DNA of 48,698 nt from Oscillibacter sp. Lineage in GTDB: Bacteria; Bacillota; Clostridia; Oscillospirales; Oscillospiraceae. A model generated the notes under the pieces. It was not told the DNA's origin, ran no database searches, and saw only the letters and a program-made list of their open reading frames with translations. The DNA lies in contig JALCRR010000012.1 of the NCBI GenBank assembly GCA_022652815.1, positions 1 through 48,698 on the forward strand, given 5' to 3'. Shown here one piece after another: positions 35,785 to 42,935 of this stretch. Position numbers and translations under genes: made by a program. How positions within the stretch are numbered: position 1 is the stretch's first letter; each line of letters begins with the position of its first letter.

Positions 35785-36590
35785 ATCTGCGCCTCCATCT
35801 TGTAGTCGGCCTTGATGTCAAAGGCGTGGTCCATGGGGCCTGCGCCGTGGCCAAGATTCAACTGTGCAGCCAGCGCACCGGAGATGTAGGCCTTGGCCTT
35901 TTCCACGGAGACGTCCAGAGAAAAGCCCTTGGCAAGATTTGCCGCAATGGCGGAAGAGAGGGTGCAGCCTGTGCCGTGGGTGTTGGGATTGTCAATGCGC
36001 CGTCCTTTGAACCACGTTCCTTCACCGCCGCGCCAGAGAAGGTCGTTGGCGTCGTTGAGACTGTGGCCGCCCTTGCACAGCACCGCGCAGTGATACCGCT
36101 GGGAAATGGTTTTGGCTGCTGCGGTCATGTCGTCAATGGAGACAATCTTCTGCCCGGAGAGAATTTCTGCTTCCGGAATGTTGGGCGTCAGAAGATCCGC
36201 CAGAGGCAGCAGCTTTTCTTCCAGAACAGCGATGGCGTCGTCCTGCAAAAGCTTTGCGCCGCTGGTTGCCACCATCACGGGGTCCACCACGATATTGGTT
36301 GCGTGGTATTGCTTGAGCTTTTCCGCGATGACGGTGATGAGGGCTCCAGAGGAAACCATTCCGATTTTCACGGCATCGGGGAAGATGTCCGTGAAGATCG
36401 CGTCCAGTTCCTCTTCCAGGAAGTGCGGAGTTGTCTCCATAATGTCTGTTACGCCGGTTGTGTTCTGGGCGGTCAGGGCCGTAATGGCACTCATGGCAAA
36501 TACGCCATTGACTGTCATGGTCTTGAGATCTGCCTGGATACCGGCGCCTCCGCTGGAATCACTGCCAGCGATTGTCAATGCTGTTTTCAT
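35781..36590 (-). CDS. thiD: Hydroxymethylpyrimidine (phosphomethylpyrimidine) kinase ThiD (269 aa)
   Basis: Ribokinase-fold enzyme that phosphorylates HMP to HMP-P and HMP-PP. Signatures: TIAGSDSSGGAGIQADLKT at the N-terminus, the central VVDPVMVATSG, LTPNIPEAE, and the C-terminal anion hole/catalytic motif NTHGTGCTLSSAIAANLA. ATG 36590 is preferred over the longer frame because AAGGAG sits nearby. It overlaps cytX by four bases. A 99-base gap, holding a GC hairpin, separates it from the HAD phosphatase gene upstream. Confidence 0.96.
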   Translation of the reverse strand: MKTALTIAGSDSSGGAGIQADLKTMTVNGVFAMSAITALTAQNTTGVTDIMETTPHFLEEELDAIFTDIFPDAVKIGMVSSGALITVIAEKLKQYHATNIVVDPVMVATSGAKLLQDDAIAVLEEKLLPLADLLTPNIPEAEILSGQKIVSIDDMTAAAKTISQRYHCAVLCKGGHSLNDANDLLWRGGEGTWFKGRRIDNPNTHGTGCTLSSAIAANLAKGFSLDVSVEKAKAYISGALAAQLNLGHGAGPMDHAFDIKADYKMEAQI

Positions 36591-36655
36591 TTCTTTTTCT
36601 CCTTTTTCTGCATTGATTTTATAAAGCGACACGAAGGTGGTGCCCCCGGTGTGCC

Positions 36656-36680
36656 GCCGAAAAAGGCCTAACGGCCGTTT
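36656..36680 (-). terminator. Hairpin inside the thiamin operon, partial terminator candidate
   Basis: On the minus strand AAAAACGGCC-GTTA-GGCC-TTTTT lies between the HAD gene and thiD. The stem is short but followed by five T. It could lower expression of thiD-cytX relative to thiM-thiE or stabilise a processed RNA. Confidence 0.4.
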
Positions 36681-36689
36681 TTCCGAACT

Positions 36690-37337
36690 TTATGAAATTG
36701 TGGCGCTGCGCCAGTCGCGGATGGTCTCGTCACAAAGAGCGGTCATCCGGCGCCATTCCGTTTCCCCACAGGGATCGTACACGCCCACCGTGTAAAACCG
36801 GGCGGCTTTGGCTGTCTCCGCGGCAAAAACTGCGTCCTCGTAGACGGCAATCTCACTCGGCGCGGCACCAAGACGATGCGCCGCTTCCAGATAGGCATCG
36901 GGCCGGTCCTTGCCGGCACCGACCTCCTCACAGCTGAGGAAAAATGCAAAGTCGTCCGCCACGCCCAGCCGGCGCAGGCAGGCTTCTACCAGAGACTTTT
37001 TGGTGGCGGAGACAACGCACAAAACCGCACCCGCTTGATGCAGCGCGTCCAGATATTCCCGCACGCCGGGCTTGAGGGGAATGTCCGCACGGTAGTGGTT
37101 TTCCATGACGTCATTCATGGCTGCGCCGATGCTTTCCGGCGTTCCGGAAAGACCAAACTCCTGCATGAAAAGCGCGGCGGATTCCGTGATGGTCATGGCT
37201 TTTACCCGTTCCAGCACGGCGTCCACATTTTGCGTGACGCCTTGATCCGCAAGAAACTCCCGACCAAGCCGCTGCCAGTATACCATGGAGTCCACCAGCG
37301 TCCCGTCCATGTCAAAAATGCAGAAGCGTTTATTCAT
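36690..37337 (-). CDS. HAD-family phosphatase in the thiamin operon (215 aa)
   Basis: Subfamily IA haloacid-dehalogenase-like phosphatase: motif I FDMDGTLVDS (nucleophile Asp9, Asp11), motif II VVSATKK, motif III Lys in AGKDRPDAY, motif IV YEDAVFAAETAKAA. A helical cap occupies about 15-85. It sits between thiE and thiD; the ATG at 37337 overlaps the thiE stop region by eight bases and no independent ribosome binding site is visible, so translation is coupled to thiE. A phosphatase here may act on thiamin monophosphate or HMP phosphate; this follows from context only. Confidence 0.9.
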   Translation of the reverse strand: MNKRFCIFDMDGTLVDSMVYWQRLGREFLADQGVTQNVDAVLERVKAMTITESAALFMQEFGLSGTPESIGAAMNDVMENHYRADIPLKPGVREYLDALHQAGAVLCVVSATKKSLVEACLRRLGVADDFAFFLSCEEVGAGKDRPDAYLEAAHRLGAAPSEIAVYEDAVFAAETAKAARFYTVGVYDPCGETEWRRMTALCDETIRDWRSATIS

Positions 37338-37992
37338 GGGCGGCAACCATTTGCGCCGAGAGCTTTTTCAGCTCTGCCGTGGCAGAGCCGGGATTCTCCG
37401 CCCCGAAGAGCGCGGAGACAACGGCAACGCCGTCCACACCGCTGCCGGAGAGCTCCAGAATGTTGCGCTTGCTGATGCCGCCGATGGCCACCACGGGAAT
37501 GCTGACGGAATTGCGGATAGCCAGCAGCTGCTCCCGGGTCATATCTTTTGCATCTTTTTTCGTAGAGGTGTGGAACACGGCGCCTACGCCGATATAGTCC
37601 GCGCCGGCAGCCTGCGCCGCAATGGCCTCAGCCACACATCCGGCGGAGATGCCCAGAATCTTGTCCGGCCCCAGCATGGCGCGGATGTCCCGTCCCTTGA
37701 TGTCGCTCTGTCCCACATGCACGCCGTCGGCATCACATTCCAGAGCAATTTCCACGCTGTCGTTAACCACGAAGGGCACACGATAGCGGGCGCACATGGC
37801 CTTCAACGCGGCAGATTCCCGTTCAAAGTCCGCCTCCTCCAGATCCTTTTCCCGAATCTGCAAAAAGGTGGCGCCGTTTTGCAGCACCTGCTCCGTGACC
37901 TCACTGAGCGTTTGACCGGGCTTCAGCCACATCCGGTCGGTAATGGCGTAGAGGAGCATGGAGCTGCGGATTTCTTCCTTAGTAAATTTCAT
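37330..37992 (-). CDS. thiE: Thiamin-phosphate synthase ThiE (220 aa)
   Basis: TIM-barrel enzyme joining HMP-PP and hydroxyethylthiazole phosphate to thiamin phosphate. Motifs: LLYAITDR, LQIREKD, the phosphate/Mg loop VVNDSVEIALECDADGVHVG, GADYIGVGAVFHTSTKKDA, and VVAIGGISKRN. ATG 37992 is supported by GGAGGG eight bases upstream and overlaps the thiM 3' end by 14 bases. It is second gene of the TPP-controlled operon. Normal length. Confidence 0.96.
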   Translation of the reverse strand: MKFTKEEIRSSMLLYAITDRMWLKPGQTLSEVTEQVLQNGATFLQIREKDLEEADFERESAALKAMCARYRVPFVVNDSVEIALECDADGVHVGQSDIKGRDIRAMLGPDKILGISAGCVAEAIAAQAAGADYIGVGAVFHTSTKKDAKDMTREQLLAIRNSVSIPVVAIGGISKRNILELSGSGVDGVAVVSALFGAENPGSATAELKKLSAQMVAAHE

Positions 37993-38803
37993 AGCGAACA
38001 CCCTCCGTCAGTTGTTTTTCTGTTAGGTTGAAGATTGCGTCAATGAGATCGGTACGGAAGGTCGCATTGCCAGTGCCGTTTTTGATGCGCCGCTTTTCCG
38101 CAAGCTCACCGCTCACGCCCATGGCGGCCATGGCGGCGCAAGTGGCAGTAAAGGCGTCCTGCGGCATGGCGCCGCAGAATGCGCCGATCAAGGACGTCAC
38201 CATACAGCCCGAGCCGGTGATGCGGGCCATGGTGGCGCAGCCGTTTCGCAAAGCCACCGTCCGCTCTCCGTCAGAGATGACGTCGATGGGGCCGGAGATG
38301 GTGATGACCGAGCCGGTTCTGGCGGCCAGCGCTTTTACCATTTCAATCGCCTGCGGAAGGTTTTCCTCACACACGGCGTCCAGTGCGCCCACGTCCACGC
38401 CGCTGCCGGAGCTGCGGCCTGCAAACAGCCCCTTGATCTCGGAGGCATTGCCGCGAATGGAGGCAAAGTGTACGTCAGACATCAGCGCGCCGATCTTTGT
38501 GCGGCGAAGTGCGGTGGCTCCCGCGGCAATGGGGTCCAGCACCACGGGCACACCCAGGGCGTTGGCTTTCTGTCCGGCCAGACGCATGGAGGCTGTCTGT
38601 TCAATGGCGCCCATGTTGCAAACCAGTGCGCTGGCGGCAGCCACGGTTTCCTCAACCTCACGGATGTCATAGGCCATGGTGGGTGAGCCGCCTGCGGCCA
38701 GAATGATGTTGGCACAGTCGTTGACCGTGACAAAATTGGTGATGCATTGAACCAGCGGCGCATTTTCACGCACCGCACGCACGGCACAGGCAAAATCGAT
38801 CAT
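37979..38803 (-). CDS. thiM: Hydroxyethylthiazole kinase ThiM (274 aa)
   Basis: Salvage kinase phosphorylating 4-methyl-5-(2-hydroxyethyl)thiazole. Motifs: FVTVNDCANIILAAGGSPTM at the N-terminus, VLDPIAAGAT, RGNASEIKGL, VITISGPIDVI, and the C-terminal catalytic ARITGSGCMVTSLIGAF. ATG 38803 is preferred (AAAGGAG ten bases upstream); the longer frame reads into the riboswitch terminator. First gene of the operon, about 40 bases after that terminator, so its transcription depends directly on the TPP switch. Confidence 0.96.
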   Translation of the reverse strand: MIDFACAVRAVRENAPLVQCITNFVTVNDCANIILAAGGSPTMAYDIREVEETVAAASALVCNMGAIEQTASMRLAGQKANALGVPVVLDPIAAGATALRRTKIGALMSDVHFASIRGNASEIKGLFAGRSSGSGVDVGALDAVCEENLPQAIEMVKALAARTGSVITISGPIDVISDGERTVALRNGCATMARITGSGCMVTSLIGAFCGAMPQDAFTATCAAMAAMGVSGELAEKRRIKNGTGNATFRTDLIDAIFNLTEKQLTEGVRYEIY

Positions 38804-38842
38804 AAAAACAATGCTCCTTTCAAACCGCCCTGATTTTAAGAC

Positions 38843-38880
38843 AAAAAAATCGCAGACACACCAAAATCGGTACGTCTGCG
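38843..38880 (-). terminator. Riboswitch-controlled terminator of thiM operon
   Basis: On the minus strand CGCAGAC...GTCTGCG (38851-38880) with inner pairing ACC/GGT is followed by A and seven T (38843-38849). It lies between the TPP aptamer and thiM and is the expected expression platform. Confidence 0.85.
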
Positions 38881-38900
38881 GCAAAGTTTCACCGTGTTTA

Positions 38901-38985
38901 TCCCTACGTTGGCATGATCCAAATCAGGTCGTGGGTCGAAACCTTACGGTTTCCTCTCAGCCCGCGCACAGCGGACTCCCCTTTT
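38901..38985 (-). ncRNA. TPP riboswitch controlling thiM-thiE-HAD-thiD-cytX
   Basis: Reading the minus strand: GGGGAGTCCGC..., then GGGCTGAGAGG (thi-box start), an AAACC/GGTTT stem, CGACCC, ACCTGATTTGGATCATGCCA and CGTAGGGA. These match the conserved TPP aptamer elements CTGAGA and ACCTGAT..GATAATGCCA..CGTAGGGA. Binding of thiamin pyrophosphate should favour the downstream terminator and shut the operon. Confidence 0.95.
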
Positions 38986-38999
38986 TTTCAATTAACGCC

Positions 39000-39028
39000 A
39001 TTATACGCCGCTTTGCCGGAAAAAGCAA
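39000..39028 (-). promoter_or_regulatory. Promoter of the thiM operon
   Basis: Minus-strand TTGCTT (39023-39028), 17 bases, TATAAT (39000-39005), placing the start just before the TPP aptamer. Confidence 0.8.
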
Positions 39029-39070
39029 CAGTTTTTGCCAGACGTATTTTGGCGGGTATCAAATTCTTTC

Positions 39071-39099
39071 TTGACAAGCTGACGGCATGGTGCCATAAT
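39071..39099 (+). promoter_or_regulatory. Promoter of thiW
   Basis: TTGACA (39071-39076), 17 bases, CATAAT (39094-39099), directly before the plus-strand TPP aptamer and divergent from the thiM promoter about 45 bases away. Confidence 0.8.
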
Positions 39100-39111
39100 G
39101 CGACATGAAAA

Positions 39112-39187
39112 ACAGGGGAGCCGAAAGGCTGAGAGGAAGCATCTGCTTCGACCCTTTACCTGATGTGGGTAATGCCACCGTAGGAAG
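39112..39187 (+). ncRNA. TPP riboswitch controlling thiW
   Basis: Begins AGGGGAGCCGAAAGG, then CTGAGAGG, an AGC..GCT stem, CGACCCTTTACCTGATGTGG, GTAATGCCACCGTAGGAA. The conserved thi-box elements are all present, and a terminator follows at 39206-39237. It is the second TPP switch within 300 bases. Confidence 0.95.
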
Positions 39188-39205
39188 TCATGATGTGATT
39201 TTTTT

Positions 39206-39237
39206 CGGGAGACATCCACGGGTGTCTCCCGTTTTTT
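39206..39237 (+). terminator. Riboswitch-controlled terminator of thiW
   Basis: CGGGAGACA (39206-39214) and TGTCTCCCG (39223-39231) form a 9-bp perfect stem followed by six T, 27 bases before the thiW start. Confidence 0.9.
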
Positions 39238-39264
39238 CACAAAATTTACGAGGGAGATCGAATC

Positions 39265-39783
39265 ATGAAAAACAATTCTGTAAAAAAACTGGCTCTGGCC
39301 GGCATCTTCTGCGCAGTTGCAGTTGTGGGGAGCCTTTTTTCTTTCCCGGTTCTGGGCAGCCGCTGCGCACCCGTGCAGCACATGGTGAATATTCTCTGCG
39401 CGGTTCTGCTGGGCCCGGGCTGGGGCATTGTGGTGGCGTTTGCGGCAAGCCTGCTGCGCAATCTGCTGGGACTTGGCAGTCTGATGGCTTTCCCCGGCAG
39501 CATGTGCGGCGCGCTGCTGTGCGGCATCGTCTTCTGGAAAACGAAAAACCTGCCCGCTACGCTCTGCGGTGAGGTGCTGGGCACCGGCATTCTGGGCGGA
39601 TTGCTGGCCTATCCCATCGCCACGCTGTTCATGGGCGTGGATGCAGCGGCCGTGGCGTTTTACGCCTACATCATCCCGTTTTTAATTTCCACGGTGGGCG
39701 GATCCCTTCTGGCGGGACTTTTGGTTCTGGCACTGCAAAAGGCCGGCGCACTGAGCCGGATGCAGTCCGCAATGGGGAACTGA
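39265..39783 (+). CDS. thiW: ThiW, thiazole-specific ECF transporter S component (172 aa)
   Basis: Small membrane protein with about five or six hydrophobic segments (LALAGIFCAVAVVGSLFSFPV, VQHMVNILCAVLLGPGWGIVV, and others) and the ThiW pattern GSRCAPVQHMVN and SLLRNLLGLGSLMAFPGSMCGAL. In energy-coupling-factor transporters the S component binds the substrate and uses shared EcfA/A'/T proteins encoded elsewhere. Family and riboswitch context point to import of hydroxyethylthiazole, the substrate of the divergent ThiM. ATG 39265 follows GAGGGAG. Confidence 0.93.
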   Translation: MKNNSVKKLALAGIFCAVAVVGSLFSFPVLGSRCAPVQHMVNILCAVLLGPGWGIVVAFAASLLRNLLGLGSLMAFPGSMCGALLCGIVFWKTKNLPATLCGEVLGTGILGGLLAYPIATLFMGVDAAAVAFYAYIIPFLISTVGGSLLAGLLVLALQKAGALSRMQSAMGN

Positions 39784-39823
39784 ATTCCGGCTTTGACCTA
39801 AATTTGCAAGGAAATCTGAAGAA

Positions 39824-39857
39824 GGAGGGGCAGAACGCTGTTTTGCCCCTCCTCTTT
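39824..39857 (+). terminator. Likely terminator after thiW
   Basis: GGAGGGGCA and TGCCCCTCC pair perfectly around an 11-base loop, followed by a short pyrimidine run TCTTT. It is a strong stem with a modest T-tract. Confidence 0.65.
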
Positions 39858-39990
39858 GCGTACCCGGCGAGCACGGACACAGCCCGTTGAAAATGCCGTC
39901 CATGGGGAATATAATGCGAAAGAAGAGATCGAATGCCCAATGGAAGAATCGGAGCGTTATTTGCCGCATGAGCAAGAAGAGGAGAACATC

Positions 39991-40224
39991 ATGGCAGAAA
40001 TCATCGACCTGAGCAATTATTTACAGCAGGAACCCGACCCCGCCGATATGACTCGGGAGGAGCTGCTGACCAATCTTCAAGCGCTGCGCCAGCGGATCAG
40101 CGAGTTGGATGAGCGGGAGCCGGCGGACATGGACAGCGAGGCGTATGAATCCTGGGGCGATGCCCATGAGGCGCTTGAAGATCGGGTGGACGAAATTCTG
40201 GATCGGCTGGATGAGCTGAAGTGA
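39991..40224 (+). CDS. Small acidic helical protein, unknown function (77 aa)
   Basis: Acidic, predicted all-helical protein with a likely coiled coil (REELLTNLQALRQRISELDE and HEALEDRVDEILDRLDEL). I recognise no family. ATG 39991 has GAGGAG six bases upstream; the frame is open further upstream (another ATG at 39940) but with a weaker ribosome binding site. It lies between thiW and the deformylase-like gene, 58 bases before the latter, possibly in the same transcript. The repeated helical spacing suggests a small adaptor or oligomerising protein; function unknown. Confidence 0.75.
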   Translation: MAEIIDLSNYLQQEPDPADMTREELLTNLQALRQRISELDEREPADMDSEAYESWGDAHEALEDRVDEILDRLDELK

Positions 40225-40282
40225 CCGTGCCGCCCACTGTCGAACCCGACCATGAAACGATCAGAACATGTGGAGGAAGGCT

Positions 40283-40693
40283 ATGATACAACCCATTATG
40301 AAAGACCCGGCGTTTCTATCGCAGAAATCAGCTCCGGCAACGCCGGAAGATCTGCCTGCGGTGCAGGATCTACTGGAGACGCTGAAGGCGCACAGTGAGG
40401 GCTGCGTAGGGATGGCGGCGAACATGATCGGTGTTTCCCGGCGCATCATCGCCTTTGACAATGACGGAACGTATGAGGTGATGTTCAACCCGATCATTGT
40501 GAAAAAGTCCGGGCTCTATGAGGCCGAAGAAGGCTGCCTTTCCCTGCCTGGCACACGGAAAACAAGGCGCTTTCAGTCCATCAAGGTGGAATACCAGAAC
40601 GAAAAATTCCAGACCCGGCTGAAAACCTTTACCGGTTGGACGGCGGAAATCATTCAGCATGAGATAGACCACTGCGACGGAATCCTGATCTGA
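40283..40693 (+). CDS. def: Peptide deformylase-like protein, short clostridial type (136 aa)
   Basis: Deformylases remove the formyl group from nascent N-terminal Met using a metal held by one Cys and two His. Visible here: motif II EGCLSLPG (ligand Cys85) and motif III QHEIDH (His126, catalytic Glu127, His130). Motif I, normally G-x-G-x-A-A-x-Q, reads C-V-G-M-A-A-N-M (41-48), so the oxyanion-stabilising Gln is Met and an Asn precedes it. At 136 residues it is shorter than housekeeping deformylases (about 150-170). ATG 40283 follows GGAGGAAGG. Probably an accessory deformylase; activity is plausible but not certain. Confidence 0.88.
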   Translation: MIQPIMKDPAFLSQKSAPATPEDLPAVQDLLETLKAHSEGCVGMAANMIGVSRRIIAFDNDGTYEVMFNPIIVKKSGLYEAEEGCLSLPGTRKTRRFQSIKVEYQNEKFQTRLKTFTGWTAEIIQHEIDHCDGILI

Positions 40694-40698
40694 AGCAC

Positions 40699-40736
40699 AA
40701 ACCCACCGCTCTGCCCATGGCAGAGCGGTGGGTTTT
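40699..40736. terminator. Terminator between deformylase and serine hydrolase genes
   Basis: CCCACCGCTCTGCC, loop CAT and GGCAGAGCGGTGGG form a perfect 14-bp stem followed by TTTT, with AAA on the left side. It can serve both convergent genes. Confidence 0.85.
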
Positions 40737-40751
40737 GCGGTTTCGGCCAGA

Positions 40752-41726
40752 TTAATCGTCAAACAGCGGCTCAAACTGCTGTTGAATCCACGGAATCCGA
40801 TCCGTCACGTTGGGCTTGAAGAGCGCGGCCACGGCGACCACAAGCTGCCGCTCAGGATTTACGTAGATGACATTCCCGCCGTCACCAATCGCGGCAAAGC
40901 GCTTCCCACCGGTGAGCCACCAAAGATAGCCGTAGGGCAGACTAGCTTCCGCCCACAGACTGTGCATGGCGGTGCTTTGGGCAATCCATTCGGCGGACAC
41001 AATCTGCCGACCCTCCCAGCCTCCGCCGTTTAGGTAGAGTTGACCTAGCTTTGCCATCTCGGCAGGCGTTAGGAAAAGACCCCAGCCGGCGGTATGGAAT
41101 CCTTGAGGGTCGATGACCCATCCGCGGGTATTGGGGTTGTTCATCACGGCGAAGTGCTCCGCTTCGCTGTGCAGAGTAAGACTGCCCGGAACCCGAATGC
41201 CCAGCGGCGCAAACAGATTTTCCTCGGCAAAATCGAGAATAGGTTGCCCCACCGCTCTGACGAGAATGCCGGACAAAATTTGCGGTCCGCCGATGGCGGC
41301 ATAATGAAAGGTCCCGATGGGCTTGTCACCACCCAGTAAATCCAATGCGTCTTGAATGGGGTTGGCGCTGGTAAAGAACTGCTGGTAGGGCTCTATGTCA
41401 TATTTGTACGGAGCGGTCATTGTCAGCAGGTGCCGGATGGTAATTTTCTGAATGGTTGTTTCTCCGGTCTTTACTTCGTAATCCGGGAAGAAGTCCAGCA
41501 CGCGCTGATCGACGCTTTTTAAAAGCCCCTGATCCAGAGCAATGCCGATGAGAATGGATAGAACGCTTTTTGTGACGGAAAAGACGTGAAGCGCCTGATT
41601 TGCCGTGTAGTTGTTGTAATAATGCTCCCAGCACACGGCACCGTTTTTGCGCACGACGATGCCGGTGATGTTGTCATACGTGCTGCGGACGGTTTCACCG
41701 AGCGCATCCAGCTTTTTCTGATTCAT
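40752..41726 (-). CDS. Serine hydrolase, beta-lactamase class C-like fold (324 aa)
   Basis: Penicillin-binding-protein/class C beta-lactamase-like hydrolase. The nucleophile motif S-x-x-K is FSVTKSVLSILIG near residue 50. The second-motif Tyr is in GTFHYAAIGGPQIL (Y-A-A instead of the Y-x-N of true beta-lactamases). The C-terminal box is near GDGGNVIYVNPE. No signal peptide is seen, so the enzyme is probably cytoplasmic and acts as an esterase or peptidase rather than on antibiotics. ATG 41726 is chosen because AAGGAGA sits eight bases upstream; the 343-residue version lacks one. Divergent from the AraC-GyrI gene. Confidence 0.9.
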   Translation of the reverse strand: MNQKKLDALGETVRSTYDNITGIVVRKNGAVCWEHYYNNYTANQALHVFSVTKSVLSILIGIALDQGLLKSVDQRVLDFFPDYEVKTGETTIQKITIRHLLTMTAPYKYDIEPYQQFFTSANPIQDALDLLGGDKPIGTFHYAAIGGPQILSGILVRAVGQPILDFAEENLFAPLGIRVPGSLTLHSEAEHFAVMNNPNTRGWVIDPQGFHTAGWGLFLTPAEMAKLGQLYLNGGGWEGRQIVSAEWIAQSTAMHSLWAEASLPYGYLWWLTGGKRFAAIGDGGNVIYVNPERQLVVAVAALFKPNVTDRIPWIQQQFEPLFDD

Positions 41727-41995
41727 ACAATCAGTCTCCTTATTGTTTTTGAAGGATATCCTCAAAAACAACGATAAATCCATTAAAAATTGATTGCAAG
41801 GCCTATTTTAAACTATTTTAAGAGATTTTTCTTTTGAAAAGTTTTAACTTTCCCTTGAAACTGCATTGCCGTTTTAAATAAAAAATGGTATTATCAGACA
41901 AAACCGTGTGGACAGGAGAACATCACGCCGCACGGAAAGTCATGCACCATTCGTGGTTTCGATTTATCATCAGTTCATACGAAAGGAGCGGGAAC

Positions 41996-42874
41996 ATGGA
42001 TTGGATTACAGGCATTCAGCGGGCTGTGGACTATGTAGAGGCACACCTGGCGGAGCCCATTGACTATGAAGAAGCGGCAAGGCAGGCATACTCGTCCAGC
42101 TTTCATTTTCAGCGGGTGTTCAGCATTCTGTGTGGGTTTACCCTTGGCGACTACATCCGGATGCGGCGGCTTTCACTGGCCGGCGGTGAGCTGGCGTCCT
42201 CCGATGAAAAAGTCATTGATGTCGCCCTGAAGTACGGCTATGAAACGCCCGAGAGCTTCAGCCGCGCGTTTACCCGGTTCCACGGCGTGTCGCCCTCCCA
42301 GGCAAAGAGCGGCGCCGAACTCAAATCCTTCTCCCGCCTTTCCGTAAAACTGATTTTAGACGGAGGCAATACCATGAATTACAGAATCGAGACACTGGAC
42401 GCATTTCAGATCATCTGCAAAAAGATCAATGTGTCCTGCAAGAAGGAACTGACCACGGCGGAGATTTCCAGCTTCTGGGGCCGGTGCAGCACGGACGGCA
42501 CGATTCCGGCTCTATGCAAGTATATCCCGGAGCACAACCTCTTCGATCAGTGCATTGTGGGCGCCTGCTTCGGCAAGGACGCGAAGGACGAGAACTTCCC
42601 CTATGCCATCGGCGCACACTACAACGGCGCTCCCGTTCAGGAGCCGGAGCTGACTGTGGAGAACATTCCCGCCCACACCTACGCGGTGTTCCCCTGCACG
42701 GGCAAGATGCCTGAGGCGTTCAACAAGCTCTATCAGCAGATTTACAGCGAGTTCTTCCCCACCAGCGACTATCAGCCCTGCGGCGGTACCGACTTTGAAG
42801 CGTACCCCTCGGCGGACGTATCCAGCCCCGATTACAACTGCGAGATCTGGATCGCAGTGGAAAAGAAGAAATAA
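41996..42874 (+). CDS. AraC-family regulator with GyrI-like effector domain (292 aa)
   Basis: The N-terminal ~105 residues are a double helix-turn-helix of AraC type (YEEAARQAYSSSFHFQRVFS, VIDVALKYGYETPESFSRAF, RFHGVSPSQA). Residues about 124-292 form a GyrI-like/SOUL-type small-molecule binding domain (YRIETLDAFQIICKKINV, PYAIGAHYNG, HTYAVFPCTG, DFEAYP). This is the Rob/SoxS-like effector-binding architecture common in Bacillota. ATG 41996 has AAAGGAGCGGGAAC before it; the frame runs further upstream but without a good site. It is followed by a second GyrI-like protein. The ligand is unknown; such domains bind amphipathic or cationic compounds in some relatives. Confidence 0.93.
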   Translation: MDWITGIQRAVDYVEAHLAEPIDYEEAARQAYSSSFHFQRVFSILCGFTLGDYIRMRRLSLAGGELASSDEKVIDVALKYGYETPESFSRAFTRFHGVSPSQAKSGAELKSFSRLSVKLILDGGNTMNYRIETLDAFQIICKKINVSCKKELTTAEISSFWGRCSTDGTIPALCKYIPEHNLFDQCIVGACFGKDAKDENFPYAIGAHYNGAPVQEPELTVENIPAHTYAVFPCTGKMPEAFNKLYQQIYSEFFPTSDYQPCGGTDFEAYPSADVSSPDYNCEIWIAVEKKK

Positions 42875-42881
42875 TACCAAA

Positions 42882-42912
42882 GCAGGGGGAGCACGGCGGT
42901 GCTTCCCCTACT
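42882..42912 (+). terminator. Intercistronic hairpin between the two GyrI-type genes
   Basis: AGGGGGAGCAC and GTGCTTCCCCT pair (one G-T) around GGCG, with no T-tract. It may attenuate or protect the transcript rather than terminate it. Confidence 0.45.
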
Positions 42913-42935
42913 GACGTTGGAGAGGAGCCAAAACG

